A stretch of DNA of 64,000 bases, taken from assembly GCA_030674185.1 (NCBI GenBank), contig CM060307.1:45232681-45296680 (forward strand), written 5' to 3'. Under the pieces are notes generated by a model. That model was not told the DNA's origin. It did no database searches and saw only the letters and a program-made list of their open reading frames with translations. The position numbers were made by a program, and so were the translations under genes. The stretch comes from Monoplex corrugatus (lineage: Eukaryota; Mollusca; Gastropoda; Littorinimorpha; Ranellidae). Positions 13,630 to 25,507 of this stretch are shown here, in pieces (positions within the stretch are counted from its first letter, which is position 1; every line of letters starts with the position of its first letter).

Positions 13630-15723
13630 GGAAACAGACCAAAAGCAACATCAAACTAAACCTTGGACTCTTAAAAGACAGATGAAATGGTACGTGAAAA
13701 ATTTAATGTACATGTTCAAAACAAATTCAGTGCTATGGAAGACGTTGGTGACAGTGAGGAACAATGGACAAAGTCGAGAAATTCGATAAATGAAGCTTGT
13801 GAGGAAATCCCTAAGACAGATAGAAAAGCAAAAAAGAGCTGGATGACTAATGAAATTTTGGGCTTGATGGAGGAAAGGAGGAGGGCAAAGAGAAACGAGG
13901 AGATATACAGGAAGATAAACAAAGAAATCAGGTATAGGTGCAATGAAGCTAAGGAAGCTTGGCTGAACACAAAATGCAAAGAGATAGAAGACCGACACAA
14001 AATGGATCCTCAGGGTATGTACAGATGAATTGAAGAAATTGTCCACAGGAAAAATACATGCACATCAACTGGTTGCTTAAAATCGAAAGATGGCACGCTT
14101 ATCATGGAAAAAGACAAAATACTGGACAGATGGGGAGAGTATATTAAAGACCTTTTTGAGGATGACAGAAACAAAGAACACATTATAAAAAAGAACTTTG
14201 AAGGACCACCCATAATGAAAGATGAAGTTAGAGCAGCACTGAAAAAGATGAAATCAGGAAAAGCCCCAGGACCAGACAACATTACTACAGAGATGATTGA
14301 AGCCCTGGAGGAATTTGGCATAGAAAAAAATAACAGTCCTCCTAAATGAAATTTACGACACTGGAAAAATCCCCAAAGATATGTCAAAATCAATTTTCAT
14401 TGCACTTCCAAAGAAGACAGGGGCTATAGAATGCGAACTCCATCGCATAATCAGTTTGATGAGTCATGTAACAAAAATCCTGTTAAGAATAATCATGATG
14501 AGGACAAGGAATAGAATCAAAAGAGAAATAGCAGAAGAACAGTGTGGATTTGTGGAAGGGAAGGGAACTATTAATGCCATATACATCCTAAGAACTATCA
14601 TAGAGAGGTCAATTGAGATGAATAAGGATTTGTATTTATGCTTTGTTGACTATACCAAGGCTTTCGATCGGGTACGACTTGAAGAATTGATCAACCAACT
14701 GGAGAGACTCAATGTTGATGGAAAAGATCTACGAATAATCAGGAATATGTACTGGGAACAAACAGCTGCTGTGAGAATAGAAAACAACATAAGCTCTTTT
14801 CAAAACATCAAAAGAGAAGTAAGACAGGGTTGTGTTTTGTCACCAGATTTGTTTTCACTTTACAGCAAAAACATCATGAGAAACCTAGAGGAAGACCCTG
14901 GATTAAAGGTTGGAGGGAAAATGATAAACAACATTCGATATGCAGATGACACCGTGCTAATTGCAGAAAATGAAAGGGGTCTACAAAACCTTGTGAATAT
15001 ACTAGAAATAGAAAGCAAAGGTAAGGGGTGGGAACTAAACAGCAGGAAGACTGAAGTCATGGTGATCAGTAAAAAACATGAAATCCCCTCGTGCAGAATA
15101 ACAGTAAATAGCACAACCTTGACACAGGTTAATAAGTTCAAGTACCTGGGAACAGTCATTTCATCAGACGGCAGATGCACATCGGAAATAGCCGGCAGAA
15201 TCGGCCAAACCAAAACAGCATTCAAGAAGATGACAAGCATTCTTACCAACAAATGCCTATCAATTAACATCAGGAAGAGAGTCCTTGAATGTGATATAGA
15301 ACCAATACTGTTATACGGATGTGAGGCGTGGACAGTCAGCAAGCAAAGCCAGAGCAAGATTGAGGCAGCCGAGATGTGGTTTCTAAGAAGAATGTTGAGA
15401 GTTCCATGGACAGCAAAGAAAACAAACGAGACAATCTTGATGGAGGCAGACACAAGTAGATCACTCATACGGAAGATTAGGAAAAAACAGGCAACATTTA
15501 TAGGCCATTTTATGAGGAAGGGGGATTTGGAGCACCTGGTCACAATGGGAAAGCTGGAGGGAAAGAGAGTGCCGGTGGACCCGGGGAGAAAATGCTGGAC
15601 GGACTTGTAGAGTGGCTGGGGACGAGGAGGGTTGGGGAGATGCTAGGGGCAACGAGAGATAGAGACAGATGGAAGTCCTTGATCGCCAGCGCCATGCGGC
15701 AGGGCACCTGATGGTGATGATGA
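13630..15723 (+). mobile_element. RTE-clade (BovB-like) LINE copy A, 5'-truncated
   Basis: It starts just after the endonuclease domain and runs through the RT to the 3' end, GGGCACCTGATGGTGATGAT. RT motifs include FVEGKGTINAIYILRTIIE, CFVDYTKAFDRV, REVRQGCVLSPDLFSLYS, RYADDTVLIAE (YADD at 14939-14950) and the C-terminal LLYGCEAWTVSK and LRRMLRVPWTAKKTNETIL. Coding is broken by a stop at 14026, a 1-base gain in an A-run near 14325 and a frameshift near 15575. It is flanked by an 11-bp target duplication TATCCAGTGCA (13619-13629 and 15724-15734) within the minisatellite. Confidence 0.9.
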
Positions 15724-16378
15724 TATCCAGTGCAACATTTGCCACATGTTTTCATACTGGTATCCTGTACAACATTTGCCCCACGTTTTCATACTGGTAT
15801 CCTGTACAACATTTGCCAAGTGTTTTCATACTGTTATCCTTTACAGCATTTGCCCCATGTTTTCATACTGTTATCCTGTACAACATTTGCCCCATGTTTT
15901 CATACTGGTATCCTGTACAACATTTGCCACATGTTTTCATACTGTTATCCTTTACAGCATTTGCCCCATGTTTTCATACTGGTATCCTATACAACATTTG
16001 CCCCATGTTTTCATATTGGTATCCTGTACAACATTTGCCATATGTTTTCATACTGGTATCCTGTACAACATTTGCCACATGTTTTCCTACTGTTATCCTT
16101 GACTACATTTGCCCCTTCTTTTCATACTAGTATCCTGTACAACATTTGCCCCTTTTTTCCCATACTGGTATCCTGTACAACATTTGCCCCATGTTTTCAT
16201 ACTGGTATACTGTACAACATTTGCCCCATGTTTTCATACCAGTATTCTGTACATTTGCCCCATGTTTTCTTACTGGTATCCTGTGCAACATTTACCCTGT
16301 GTTTTCTTACTGTTATCCTGTACAACATTTGCCCCTTTTTTCATACTGGTATCTTGTACAACATTTGCCACATGTTTG
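15724..16378. repeat. 37-bp minisatellite, right part
   Basis: About 17 more copies of the CAACATTTGCC(A/C)CATGTTTTC unit, continuing the array at 13170-13629 after the RTE insertion. The CCCC variant of the unit dominates here. Confidence 0.95.
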
Positions 16379-16729
16379 GATCAGTAGTCTGAAGGTTTGT
16401 GAAGTAGCACAGAAAAGTCAAGATCGGAGTAAATAGAGGAGAGTTGTAGTGATGTCTACTACAGTGACTACCATTAAAGTCAGTGATACTGCAGGTGACG
16501 GGTGGTTTGTTTTGTTTGACCAGTGTGTAGTTTTGGTTTTATTTCCGTTTTCAGTTTCTTTATTTTTGTTTCCTAATTTTGAAAACCATTTTATTAATGT
16601 CTTTTATCACTGACTTGCTGAGAGAGACATACTGCACTGCTTTTTACTGTCTCCTTTGTGTATGTGTGTGTGTATGTGTGTGTATGTTTCACCTTTTAAA
16701 ATGATTAACTCTTTGTGTGTGTGTTGAAG
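16379..16729. other. Intron sequence before e7, nothing recognised
   Basis: T-rich sequence with a short TG-rich run (16660-16725) that serves as the poor polypyrimidine tract of e7. Confidence 0.5.
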
Positions 16730-16942
16730 ATACTGACTACATGCATCCAAAAGTGTCTACTTCAAGCAACCAACAAGAAATACAAATCACTGGCATTGGC
16801 AGCTCTTGGTGTAGGCAAGCTGGATTATCCTGCAAGGTTTGTGGCCAGGACAACCCTGTCTGTTGTATCTGAGTTCCTGGAGAGAGCTGGGACTTCTGTG
16901 GGAAAAGTCCAGTTTGTCATCTATGATAAAGCCACCTATGAT
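16730..16942 (+). CDS. PARP14-like exon e7: macro domain 2 C-terminus
   Basis: 71 codons, phase 0 at both ends. Acceptor TGTGTTGAAG, donor ACCTATGAT|GTGAGT. The motif YKSLALAALGVGKLDYPARF corresponds to the S-I-A-F-P-A-L-G-T-G loop followed by Y-P, then a helix and the last strand VGKVQFVIYDKATYD. The polypyrimidine tract is weak (TG-rich) but the coding match is good. Confidence 0.78.
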
Positions 16943-17405
16943 GTGAGTTTTTCATCTCCTTACTGTGTTGTTTTTACTCATGTCATTACTTCCAAATCGT
17001 TTTCAGTGTTTCCTACTTTACAAGTGAATTTGGCAGAAAAGTTTTTGATGAGATAGATGGTCTGCTGTGGGATCCCATATGTGCCATAGACTGTTCCTGT
17101 GTATGCTGTCAAAAACTCTCTTAAAATCCACAAAGTTGATGTAGAGCTGCCTTTGCCATTCTGTGCATTGATGTTATTATACTGGGTGACTATTCATCCT
17201 CTTCCTTTCAAGATACCAACAAATTCTTTCCTTAGTGGTTTATGTATTGCATCTGAAATTAGTTGAATGATAATTTTTGCAAGGATTTTTTCTTTAATTG
17301 ACAAAAGGGTGATTTCTCACTGTTATTGCTATTGCTCTCTTCAGAATCGTTACGATAGTGCCATTCTAATTGTTGTTATTTTCCTTCTCTCCCATATGAT
17401 TGTAA

Positions 17406-17790
17406 AGAGTGGCTGAAGAACAAAGATGTGTAACGTCAGCACTGCTCTTCAACATGGCCATGATCAGGTGATAAGATAAACAACTGAAGACCAGCCAAGA
17501 GGCATCAGATGGAATCTCTTTTCAGCACTGGAAGATTGGCTTTGCAGAAGGCCTGGCGCTGGTCTCCCACCTTTACCAACGCATATATGAGAAAACTGTA
17601 CAACAATGGGACTGAAGATCAGCCAGAAGAAAATGGAGGAGGTGACACTTAACATCCCAAACCCTTCACCAATCCAAGTGGATGGATCGGACCTATCTAC
17701 AACTCAAGAGGTCACATGTCAAGGCCACACTGTCAGACATGACAGAGGAACAGATAGAATATTGAACAAGGTTTGGAGTCCCCCCCCCCT
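17406..17790 (+). mobile_element. Old LINE reverse-transcriptase remnant
   Basis: A frame at 17606-17720 reads GLKISQKKMEEVTLNIPNPS, then VDGSDLSTTQEVTCQGHTV, resembling the post-YADD region of RTE-like RTs (GL-K-I-s-x-x-K-T...V-N-G-x-x-L). A second remnant at 18362-18570 has the degenerate 'R-W-R-W-I-G-H' type ending. Both have many stops. Confidence 0.5.
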
Positions 17791-17963
17791 TCCCCGTACA
17801 GTACCAACTCCATGCTGAGACTGTACGAGCTCAGAGTGTGGGAGAATAACAGGAAGTGACTTTACTGGACTATCAACCCTCCACACAAAAATACTCTGAA
17901 GAATCATGTGCACCGGTCGAACCACCGGTCTGTGGGTTGGAGAATTCGGCGGACGAAATCTTA

Positions 17964-18362
17964 TTAACCCTCGCTTTGCCACCCAGTCGCTTCACATAAG
18001 TTTCTCCCTTAAACGAAAACATAGGCAAGACACAAAAACAGCAACGACAATCGATCGATCACGAGCAAAATCGATAAATACTTATCTGCTCAGAGCGTAT
18101 GAGGCGAGCTGGAAGATGGCTGCCGAGAAAAGAGGAAGCGCACATGCGCATGCGCAAGACATGGGTACTCTCAGAGTTACGGTCCCTTCGGACTTTATTG
18201 TTACGAGGCAGAAATGGCAAACCACTGCCGCTAGTTGCATTTGTGAGCCACGGTAAGTATGTTAGATTAAACGTAATTTTAGAAGGAAATTTTCCTATTC
18301 TTCTGGCACAGCATCTCCTCCAACCAACCACTTACCCAGTGAATCAAGAGAGTATGGGCACT
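17964..18362 (+). mobile_element. Possible piggyBac-like 5' end (TTAACCCTCGC...), CpG-rich
   Basis: It starts with TTAA (17964-17967) and CCCTCGCTTTGCC, like the ends of the other TTAA elements. It contains an ATG at 18117 reading MAAEKRGSAHAHAQDMGTLR up to a GTAAGT donor at about 18253, in a CpG-rich context (GCGCATGCGC). No matching right end was found, so this may be a truncated transposon head or an unrelated promoter-like segment. Confidence 0.35.
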
Positions 18363-18572
18363 ACATAATGAAAAGATGGTAGAGATGGATTGGATGCATC
18401 ATCCAAAGAGAGCAGGGTAACATCACCTGAACTGACACCAAAATGAAGACATGAGAGAGGTGACTTAAGAACACCTGGTGATGAACAACAGAAGTAGCAA
18501 GTTACTTGGGGGAGAGCTGGACAGCAAAAGGTCCTCAGAGGAGAAGCTCCCCTCAAACAAGTATTTCAGCCC

Positions 18573-19063
18573 TTAACCCGTTCAATGCCTAGGGACGAAT
18601 ATTCAGTTGGAGTTTCATGTGTAGTTCCCAGCCAGCGACTGATTATTCGGTCGAAGGGAATCCCCAATACGTCACAGGGAAATTCCGCTTAAGTTAGTGA
18701 CGTTGTGAATGGAAATTGAAACTACAGTCTCTCGCCTATAATGAGATTCAACTTATTTTCTCGTGACATTTAACGATAAACCTTGCCTGTGTGTTGGAAG
18801 CAGGAACCCCACAGCCAAGAAAACAACGTGGTCAGACAAAATGATGACGCCCAATCCACGCACTTCTGCAAGTCATTTTACTTGAAATATTCCACTTACA
18901 GCAACCGTACAATTTATTCATCAGAGTGGAAGTGATGATTCAGACATTGAATCGAGAGATTCACTGGATGGGTGGATCAGTAGTGATGATGAGGATGTAG
19001 AAACAGGAACAGAATGCACTGATATCGGCGGTGATGGTCATTACACTTTACAAATGGCGTAAA
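18573..19063 (+). mobile_element. piggyBac-like element 2, left part only
   Basis: It begins TTAACCCGTTCAATGCC, nearly the same as the element at 32552, and has GAATATTC at 18597-18604. An acidic piece at 18921-19063 reads QSGSDDSDIESRDSLDGWIS, then DDEDVETGTECTDIG, typical of piggyBac N-termini. No right terminus is visible, and the extent past 19063 is unknown. Confidence 0.5.
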
Positions 19064-19642
19064 CATTGTGATATTGATACAGTAATGCAGTGCAACATTA
19101 GGATATATACAGTACATGTAATACATTAGTGCAGCACAAGCATTTCAGTGCCAAAACATTATAATGCGGTAAAACACATGGGATACATGTCTACACCAAT
19201 AAATCAATGCAATATAAACATGTTCATCAAAAATAACAACAAATATGTTTTTCAGTTTATCAGAGACAGTCACTCACATGAAAATATATACACATACAAA
19301 ATAGAACTTCGTAGGATCATGATTATCATCCATATTGTCATTATAACATTGTGAAAAATTATACAGATGCTGTGGCTATTAGTGTGGTGTCGGAAATAGG
19401 ACAGCAAAAAAAAAAAGAAAAAGAAAGTAATAAATAGATAAATGAATGAATAAATGAATGAATGAAAAGGAAAAGGAAATTAATGAGATGAAAAAAATAG
19501 ATTCAGTGAGTGTCCCTGTTGCTCTTCAACAGGAGCAGTGGAACTTTGTTGAACAGATCCAGTTCCAGTACAGCAACAGCAATGATGTTAGTGTACAAAC
19601 ATTTCCACAGTATAATGTATTTTATGGTTTCTGTCTCTGTAG
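19064..19642. other. Intron sequence before e8, nothing recognised
   Basis: AT-rich, with AATGAATGAATGAA-type simple sequence near 19430-19470. Confidence 0.5.
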
Positions 19643-19838
19643 GTCTACAAAGAAGAATATTGGGGGTGGTTGAAACAGCATGTATGGTCTGTCACTGACT
19701 CTGTCGATGTTAGACCTCACCACGTGCCCTCCACTTCCTCCCGTCATTCTTACGCTTCAGTGACAGCCAGAAATTCTGAAAACCACAGCCCTCAATTGGT
19801 CTTCCCAAATCCGTATGACTTTGGGAGACATAGCACTA
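19643..19838 (+). CDS. PARP14-like exon e8: linker between macro 2 and macro 3
   Basis: Acceptor CTGTCTCTGTAG, donor AGCACTA|GTAAGT. It begins VYKEEYWGWLKQHVWSVTDS and continues as a Ser/His/Pro-rich linker (STSSRHSYASVTARNSENHS). Phase is 0 at the start and 1 at the end, matching e7 and e9. No domain was recognised. Confidence 0.65.
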
Positions 19839-19894
19839 GTAAGTTTTGTGTATGATGAATGTCTGTGGGGGTTATGTGTGTTTTGTGTAACTTC

Positions 19895-20790
19895 AAATGT
19901 CCATGCGTACAGACATGCATGTTTGCTGAATTCTACTCATTGGACTTTGTTCCAAGGATGTTTGAATGACTTGAAATGTTCATGTGTATAGACATGCATG
20001 TTTGCTAAATTCTGCAAATTGGACTTTGTTCCAAGGATGTTTGTATGACTTGAAATATTCATGCATGTAGACATGCATACTTGCTAAATTCTACTAATTG
20101 GACTTTGTTCCAAGGATGTTTGTATGACTTGAAATATTCATGCGTATTGATATGTATGTTTGCTAACTTCTAGTAATTGGACTTTGTTCCAAGGATGTTT
20201 GTATGACTTGAGATGTTCATGCGTATAGATATGCATGTTTGCTAAATTCTGCAAATTGGACTTTGTTCCAAGGATGTTTGTATGACTTGAAATGTTCATG
20301 TGTATAGATATGCATATTTGCTAAATTCTACTAATTGGACTTTGTTCCAAGGATGTTTGTATGACTTGAGATGTTCATGCGTATAGGTATGCATGTTTGC
20401 TAAATTCTGCAAATTGGACTTTGTTCCAAGGATGTTTGTATGACTTGAAATGTTCATGTGTATAGACATGCATGTTTGTTAAATTCTGCAAATTGGACTT
20501 TGTTCCAAGGATGTTTGTATGACTTGAGATGTTCATGCGTATAGATATGCATGTTTGCTAAATTCAACTATTTGGACTTTGTTCCAAGGATGTTTGTATG
20601 ACTTGAAATGTTTATGCGTATAGACATGCATGTTTGCTAGATTTATTTTATTCCAAGGATATTTGTATTACTTGAAATGTTTATGCATATAGACATGCAT
20701 ATTTGCTAAATTCTGCTAAATTTACTTTGTTTGAAGGATACGTACATGCATATTTGCTAAATTCTGTTAAATTTACTTTGTTCGAAGAAT
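19895..20790. repeat. 79-bp minisatellite
   Basis: About 11 units built on GGACTTTGTTCCAAGGATGT, TTGTATGACTTGAAATGTTC and ATGCATGTTTGCTAAATTCT. The last units are shorter and diverged. The array begins about 60 bp after the e8 donor. Further on, a 61-bp segment is duplicated in tandem at 20961-21082. Confidence 0.9.
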
Positions 20791-21082
20791 ACGTACAGCT
20801 ATTTTGGAATCTGGTCTTCAGATGTTCAGCTCTTGATTGAAGAGTGACTGTGACAAAAAATGCTATTAGAGTAAGGTGCAGTTGACTGAAGTTGTAATGC
20901 TCTTATCAAGTGTTAACCTTTGAACTCTGAAATGTATAACATACTGTGCTGAACAGGCATTGCTTTGTGTCAAAACTGTATGTTGAACTGTGCTTGAACA
21001 TCACTGAAATCCCCATAATACTTGCTTTGTGTCAAAACTGTATGTTGAACTGTGCTTGAACATCACTGAAATCCCCATAATA

Positions 21083-21895
21083 CAGATGACTGAAAACACC
21101 CTCTGCTTTTACCCAGATTTAGCCAGACATTTTGAAAGAGGTTGAATCTAATATCATTACTTGGATTGAAACTTTGAAGACCATAAGCACACTATAGGGC
21201 TTGCATTTACCTAGAAATTCTTGAGTAACTACAGGCGCACAATTGTGAGAGCGAGTTGTGTGTATGCGGTCTCCAGTCCCAAGTACTGCACACACACACC
21301 AAGTTAAACTGCTGGTAGTGAAAGATTAGAAGAATATGATGATTGTACATTTTTTTAATGTGATGTTTATGATGGTGTTTTTTTTTTCTGTTTTGCTTCT
21401 TCTGTACACTTCTTCGCTTTATGTGCTTCTGTCTGTTGATTATTTCTGCGGTAATCATTTACTTGTGTATTTATTCACCAGATAATTATGAATGATTAAC
21501 ATAATGAATTCTTTCTTTTTTACTGGATGTAGTTCAAAGTATTGGCAATTTTGAGAGATCCATATGAACATTAGGTGATACTGCTCATGAAAGCTTATTG
21601 GCATGCCTGCTCACAGCACCACCTTGGAAATAGTGACATAACACTCAAGGGTATAAGTTTAGATGTGAAAATATAAATTAATTAGAAAAACAAGGATAAA
21701 ACATGTTGTCCACAACAATAAAACGTGTTGTCTGTTTGAACATAACAAGGCTTGCAGTGTTGTTATCTGTACCTGTGGATGCATGTCAGGTTTATCTTTT
21801 CTTGGCATGCCAGCCACCACTGGCAGGATTCCCATTAGGCACATTGGCCACTAAACAAAAGGTACTGCCCTTTACATTGAATGGTGTGATGGTAA
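21083..21895. other. Intron, nothing recognised
   Basis: No family match or long open frame of interest. The 5' limit of the RTE copy that follows is uncertain. Confidence 0.4.
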
Positions 21896-23222
21896 GTCTC
21901 TCTCTGCCAGTACATAGCCTCTCCATCACCAAGCCCTGTGTTGTGCCTCCTCATGGTGACATGCAGTAACTGATCACCTCATGGACTCAGGCTAAACTTG
22001 AGGGACTCGGAGGAGTTCTGGCCCCCAGACGTGCGGCATGCAGGCCCACCAGCCTTTGGACATGCCCTGGTGCCCACAAACCAGACTCCCAGCTATGGGT
22101 AAATAGCACCACTGCCTCGTGGGTGTCTCGGGAGAGACCAAGGCTAAGGGAGTAAACCCTGACAGAGAAAACACCACTGCCTTATGGTTATTTCAGGAGA
22201 GACCAAGGTTAAGGGAGTAAACCGTGACAGAAAATCACCCCCACTGCCTTGTTGGTAGTCATGGGAATGTTAAAGGCTAGTGGAGAGTCCAATGGAAGGC
22301 AACAGGAGACTACCATCATATATTCACATGATAGTCATGGCCAGCCAAAAGAAAAAATTAAACGATGTAAATAGAGGCTCCCATGGAGCACCTTTGTCTG
22401 GTGGGGAATGTCATGCTGTGTAGGTGACATCCGATCGTCATCAAGCTACTATGAACAGAATCAAAAATGTGAAAATTGCTACTTTGAATTTAAGACATTA
22501 CTGAAAAAAAGGAAAATTAAAAAATGTCAAGATGGAGATGGAAAGGCTTAACATAAATATATTAGGATTAAGAGAGGTGAGATGGAAGGGGCAGGCACGA
22601 TAACATCAGGCAAGCATAAAATCATATAACCTGGTGGAGACACACGTAAAAAAGGAGTAGGCATCATAATGGACAGTGACAAGTCAAAGTCTTATCAGAG
22701 GATACTGGGCTATATCAGACCAAGTTTTATTAGTGAAATTGGATGGCAAGCCATTTGATATCATTATCATCCAAGTATATGCACAAACATCCGCAATTAC
22801 TGAGGAAGAAGTTGACAACTTCTATGAATAATTAGAGACAGCCAAGGCTCAGTGTAAATCACAGGACATTACAGTAATAATGGGAAATTTTAATGCTGAA
22901 GTGGGACAGGAGAGAGTGGATGACATAGTTGGACTTCATGACTTCGCACACGAAATGAAAGGGAAGAGACACTTGTTGAGTGGGCACAAGTTAATAAATT
23001 CGTACCAGGAAAGACTTGGTTTGAGCAACCTAACAGAAGAAAATGGACATGAATGAATCCAGGAGACAGTACAAGAAATCAAATTGACTACATCTTGGTA
23101 AATAAAAGATTTGGAAATTCTTTACTGATAGCAGAAACATTACCAGGCGCAGACTGCAACAGTAACCACAATCCTGTAATGGGGAGATTCAGGCTGGAAC
23201 TAAAAAGAAGAAAACAACAGCT
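21896..23222 (+). mobile_element. RTE-clade LINE copy B: 5' UTR and endonuclease, decayed
   Basis: The sequence from GGTAAGTCTCTC onward matches the 5' part of RTE copy C (47930 downwards on the minus strand). The endonuclease reading (for example QIDYILVNKRFGNSLLIAET, GADCNSNHNPVMGRFRLEL) is broken by many stops and frameshifts. It ends abruptly at AAGAAAACAACAG, before the RT domain. Confidence 0.75.
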
Positions 23223-23254
23223 TTGGACTGTTCATTGAAAATGCTTTCTTTTGT

Positions 23255-23425
23255 TCTTTTATCGGTCCGTTAGACCTTAAGAAACTGCCTGTATAACCAT
23301 ATCTCTGCTGCTTTGATCTTATTTTCATCTGCTTTTCTCTTTGTCCAGGCTTCACAACCATGCGGCATTCTGGCCAGATCAGACATCTTAGAATTTTGAT
23401 TTTAAGGGCTGTTGATATGCTTGTC
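23255..23425 (-). mobile_element. Fragment of a different RTE-like LINE (C-terminal region)
   Basis: The minus strand reads MPHGCEAWTKRKADENKIKA, then AEIWLYRQFL, matching the 'Y-G-C-E-x-W-T-x-x-K...I-x-A-x-E-M-W-x-x-R-R' pattern after the RT of RTE elements. It is wedged between RTE copy B and L2-like copy B. Confidence 0.55.
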
Positions 23426-23427
23426 TT

Positions 23428-25135
23428 TCCAAACTGTCCCAGATTCTTTCAAGTCTGCTATTGTTCACCCTCTCCTCAAGAAATATCATTTAGACCCAAA
23501 TGAACTGAAAAATTACCGACCTATCTCTAATCTCTCTTTCTTGTCAAAACTGCTTGAAAAAGTTGTCCTCAACCAACTGAACTCTCACCTGTCTGCCAAC
23601 AATCTCCTCAATCCTTTCCAGTCAGCCTACCGCCAGTGCCATAGCACTGAAACTGCCTTGCTACACATTCTCAACAATCTCCTCCTTGCAACTGATACTG
23701 GCAAAGTCTCTCTCCTCACACTCCTTGATCTGTCTGCAGCCTTTGATACCATTGATCATGGTATTCTCCTTTCTAGACTTCATCATACTTTTGGCATCTC
23801 TGACATTGCTCTCTCCTGGTTCACTTCTTATCTGTCAAACAGAAAACAAACTGTTCTCATCAATGGCACTTACTCTCAACCTGCATACCTGACCTGTGGT
23901 GTTCCACAAGGATCTGTCTTTGGCCCTGTTCTTTTCACTCTTTACACCTCCCCCCTGTCCACCATCATCAACTCCCACTCTATAAAACACCACTTCTATG
24001 CTGATGACACCCAACTTCAAGACAGTGACTCACCTGACAATATACAGCGCCTCCTGACTCGCACCACTGAGTGTTACTCGGACATCAAAAATTGGATGAC
24101 ATACAACAAACTTCAGCTAAATGATGACAAGACAGAAGCTATCCTCATTGGCACCCGTCAGAAACTTTCTCAGCTGCCTCCTCTTTCTCTCCCATTATGT
24201 AACACATCAGTCCCAATTTCTGATTCAGCTAAAAACCTTGGTGTCTGCATTGACTCTACCCTCTCCATGAACAACTTTGTTTCTCAAACTGCCAGATCTT
24301 GCTGCTATCACCTCCATAGTATAAGCCTGATCAGGAAGTATCTCTCTGTGGAAACAACTGCAAAACTCGTTCTCTCCTTCATAATGTCTCATGCGCAATT
24401 CACTCCTGTCCGGTCTTCCTGCCTCCACCACTCACACATCCTACAGCGCATTCAAAACAATGCTGCATGCCTTGTACTCAAAAAGAAAAAAGCTGACCAC
24501 ATATCTCCTCTCCTGGCACAACTTCACTGGCTCCCTGTATCAAAGCGCATACAGTACAAACTAGACACCATGTGCTACAAAAGCCTCAATAACGCAGCCC
24601 CCGATTACCTGTCAAGCCTACTTGAGATCTATGTTCCCTCACGTACCCTCCGCTCTGCCTCCGATCCTCTGACTTTTCGCTTTCCACGCACTAAGCTCAA
24701 TACCTATGGTCCACGAGCCTTCTCTGTTTCTGGTCCGCTCTCCTGGAACAAACTTCCTCTCTCAGTCCATCAGCAACCTACTTTTGTCTCCTTCAAGTCC
24801 GCTCTCAAAACTCACCTTTTCTCCTCTGCATAAAATCCTGACCTCACTCAATCCCCTCTGCAGCCTGTCTCCACTCGGAGGGGAATCACATTGTAATATA
24901 TAATTGTATATAATATGCTCTCTATAATTTTCCATTGTTTTTATTCTTTCTCCCCATTTATAGCTGTGTGTGTGTGTGTGTGTGTGTATGTGTGTGTGTG
25001 CGTGGGTGCGTGTGTGTGCGTGCGTGCGTGTGTGTGTGTGCGTGCGTGCGTGCGTGTGTGTGTGTTTCAGCGCTTAGATTTGATTTTATCAAGATTTTGT
25101 GCTACATAAATATTGTAATTATTATTATTATTATA
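23428..25135 (+). mobile_element. L2-like LINE copy B, 5'-truncated
   Basis: Nearly identical to copy A from KSAIVHPLLKKYHLDPNELK onward. The frame 23412-24833 is open through the RT (FYADDTQL at 23994-24017) to the stop. A local rearrangement near 24390-24430 replaces the RIYYCNSLLSGLPAS region seen in copy A. The 3' UTR has a (TG/CG)n tract (24963-25068) and an (ATT)n tail. Confidence 0.88.
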
Positions 25136-25399
25136 AAAGAGTACTTTGATTTTTTTCCCCAAATTGACCCATCCCTGAATTGATCTTTTTTAATCCCAAG
25201 TAAAAGCTTATATTTTTACTTATTACAAAGTTTGCACACAGTGGTTTATACATGTATTCATTGAACAAGTTTGTCCAACTCGTAACACAGAGTAATTTAT
25301 ACTGGATTAAAATAAAATGTATAAATCACCAAAAATATTTTGTCGTACAATTTGTCTGTTGTAAATGTGATTGAAATGTCTTTGTTCTCCATCTTACAG
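25136..25399. other. Intron sequence before e9, nothing recognised
   Basis: AT-rich, no feature seen. Confidence 0.5.
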
Positions 25400-25507
25400 C
25401 CACGAAGATTGGTAACATCAAGCTACAGGTCAAGTTTGGAGACATCTGCTTTGAAGATTGTGATGTGATTATTCATGGAACAAACATCGAGTTGGACCTC
25501 AGCAAAG
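25400..25507 (+). CDS. PARP14-like exon e9: start of macro domain 3
   Basis: Acceptor CCATCTTACAG, donor AGCAAAG|GTGTGT. It reads KIGNIKLQVKFGDICFEDCD, then VIIHGTNIELDLSKG. This is the most canonical macro start in the gene, with GDI, the Asn after the second strand and the LDLSKG turn leading into the GGG/GAV loop. The last 12 exon bases plus the donor are repeated downstream in a 57-bp minisatellite, so several decoy donors follow the true one. Confidence 0.82.

Noticed and set aside
13148..16436. Several 90-220 codon open frames reading (C)FHTVILYNICHVFSY-type repeats
   Set aside because: They are translations of the 37-bp minisatellite, whose length keeps all frames open. They have no start, splice or domain support.
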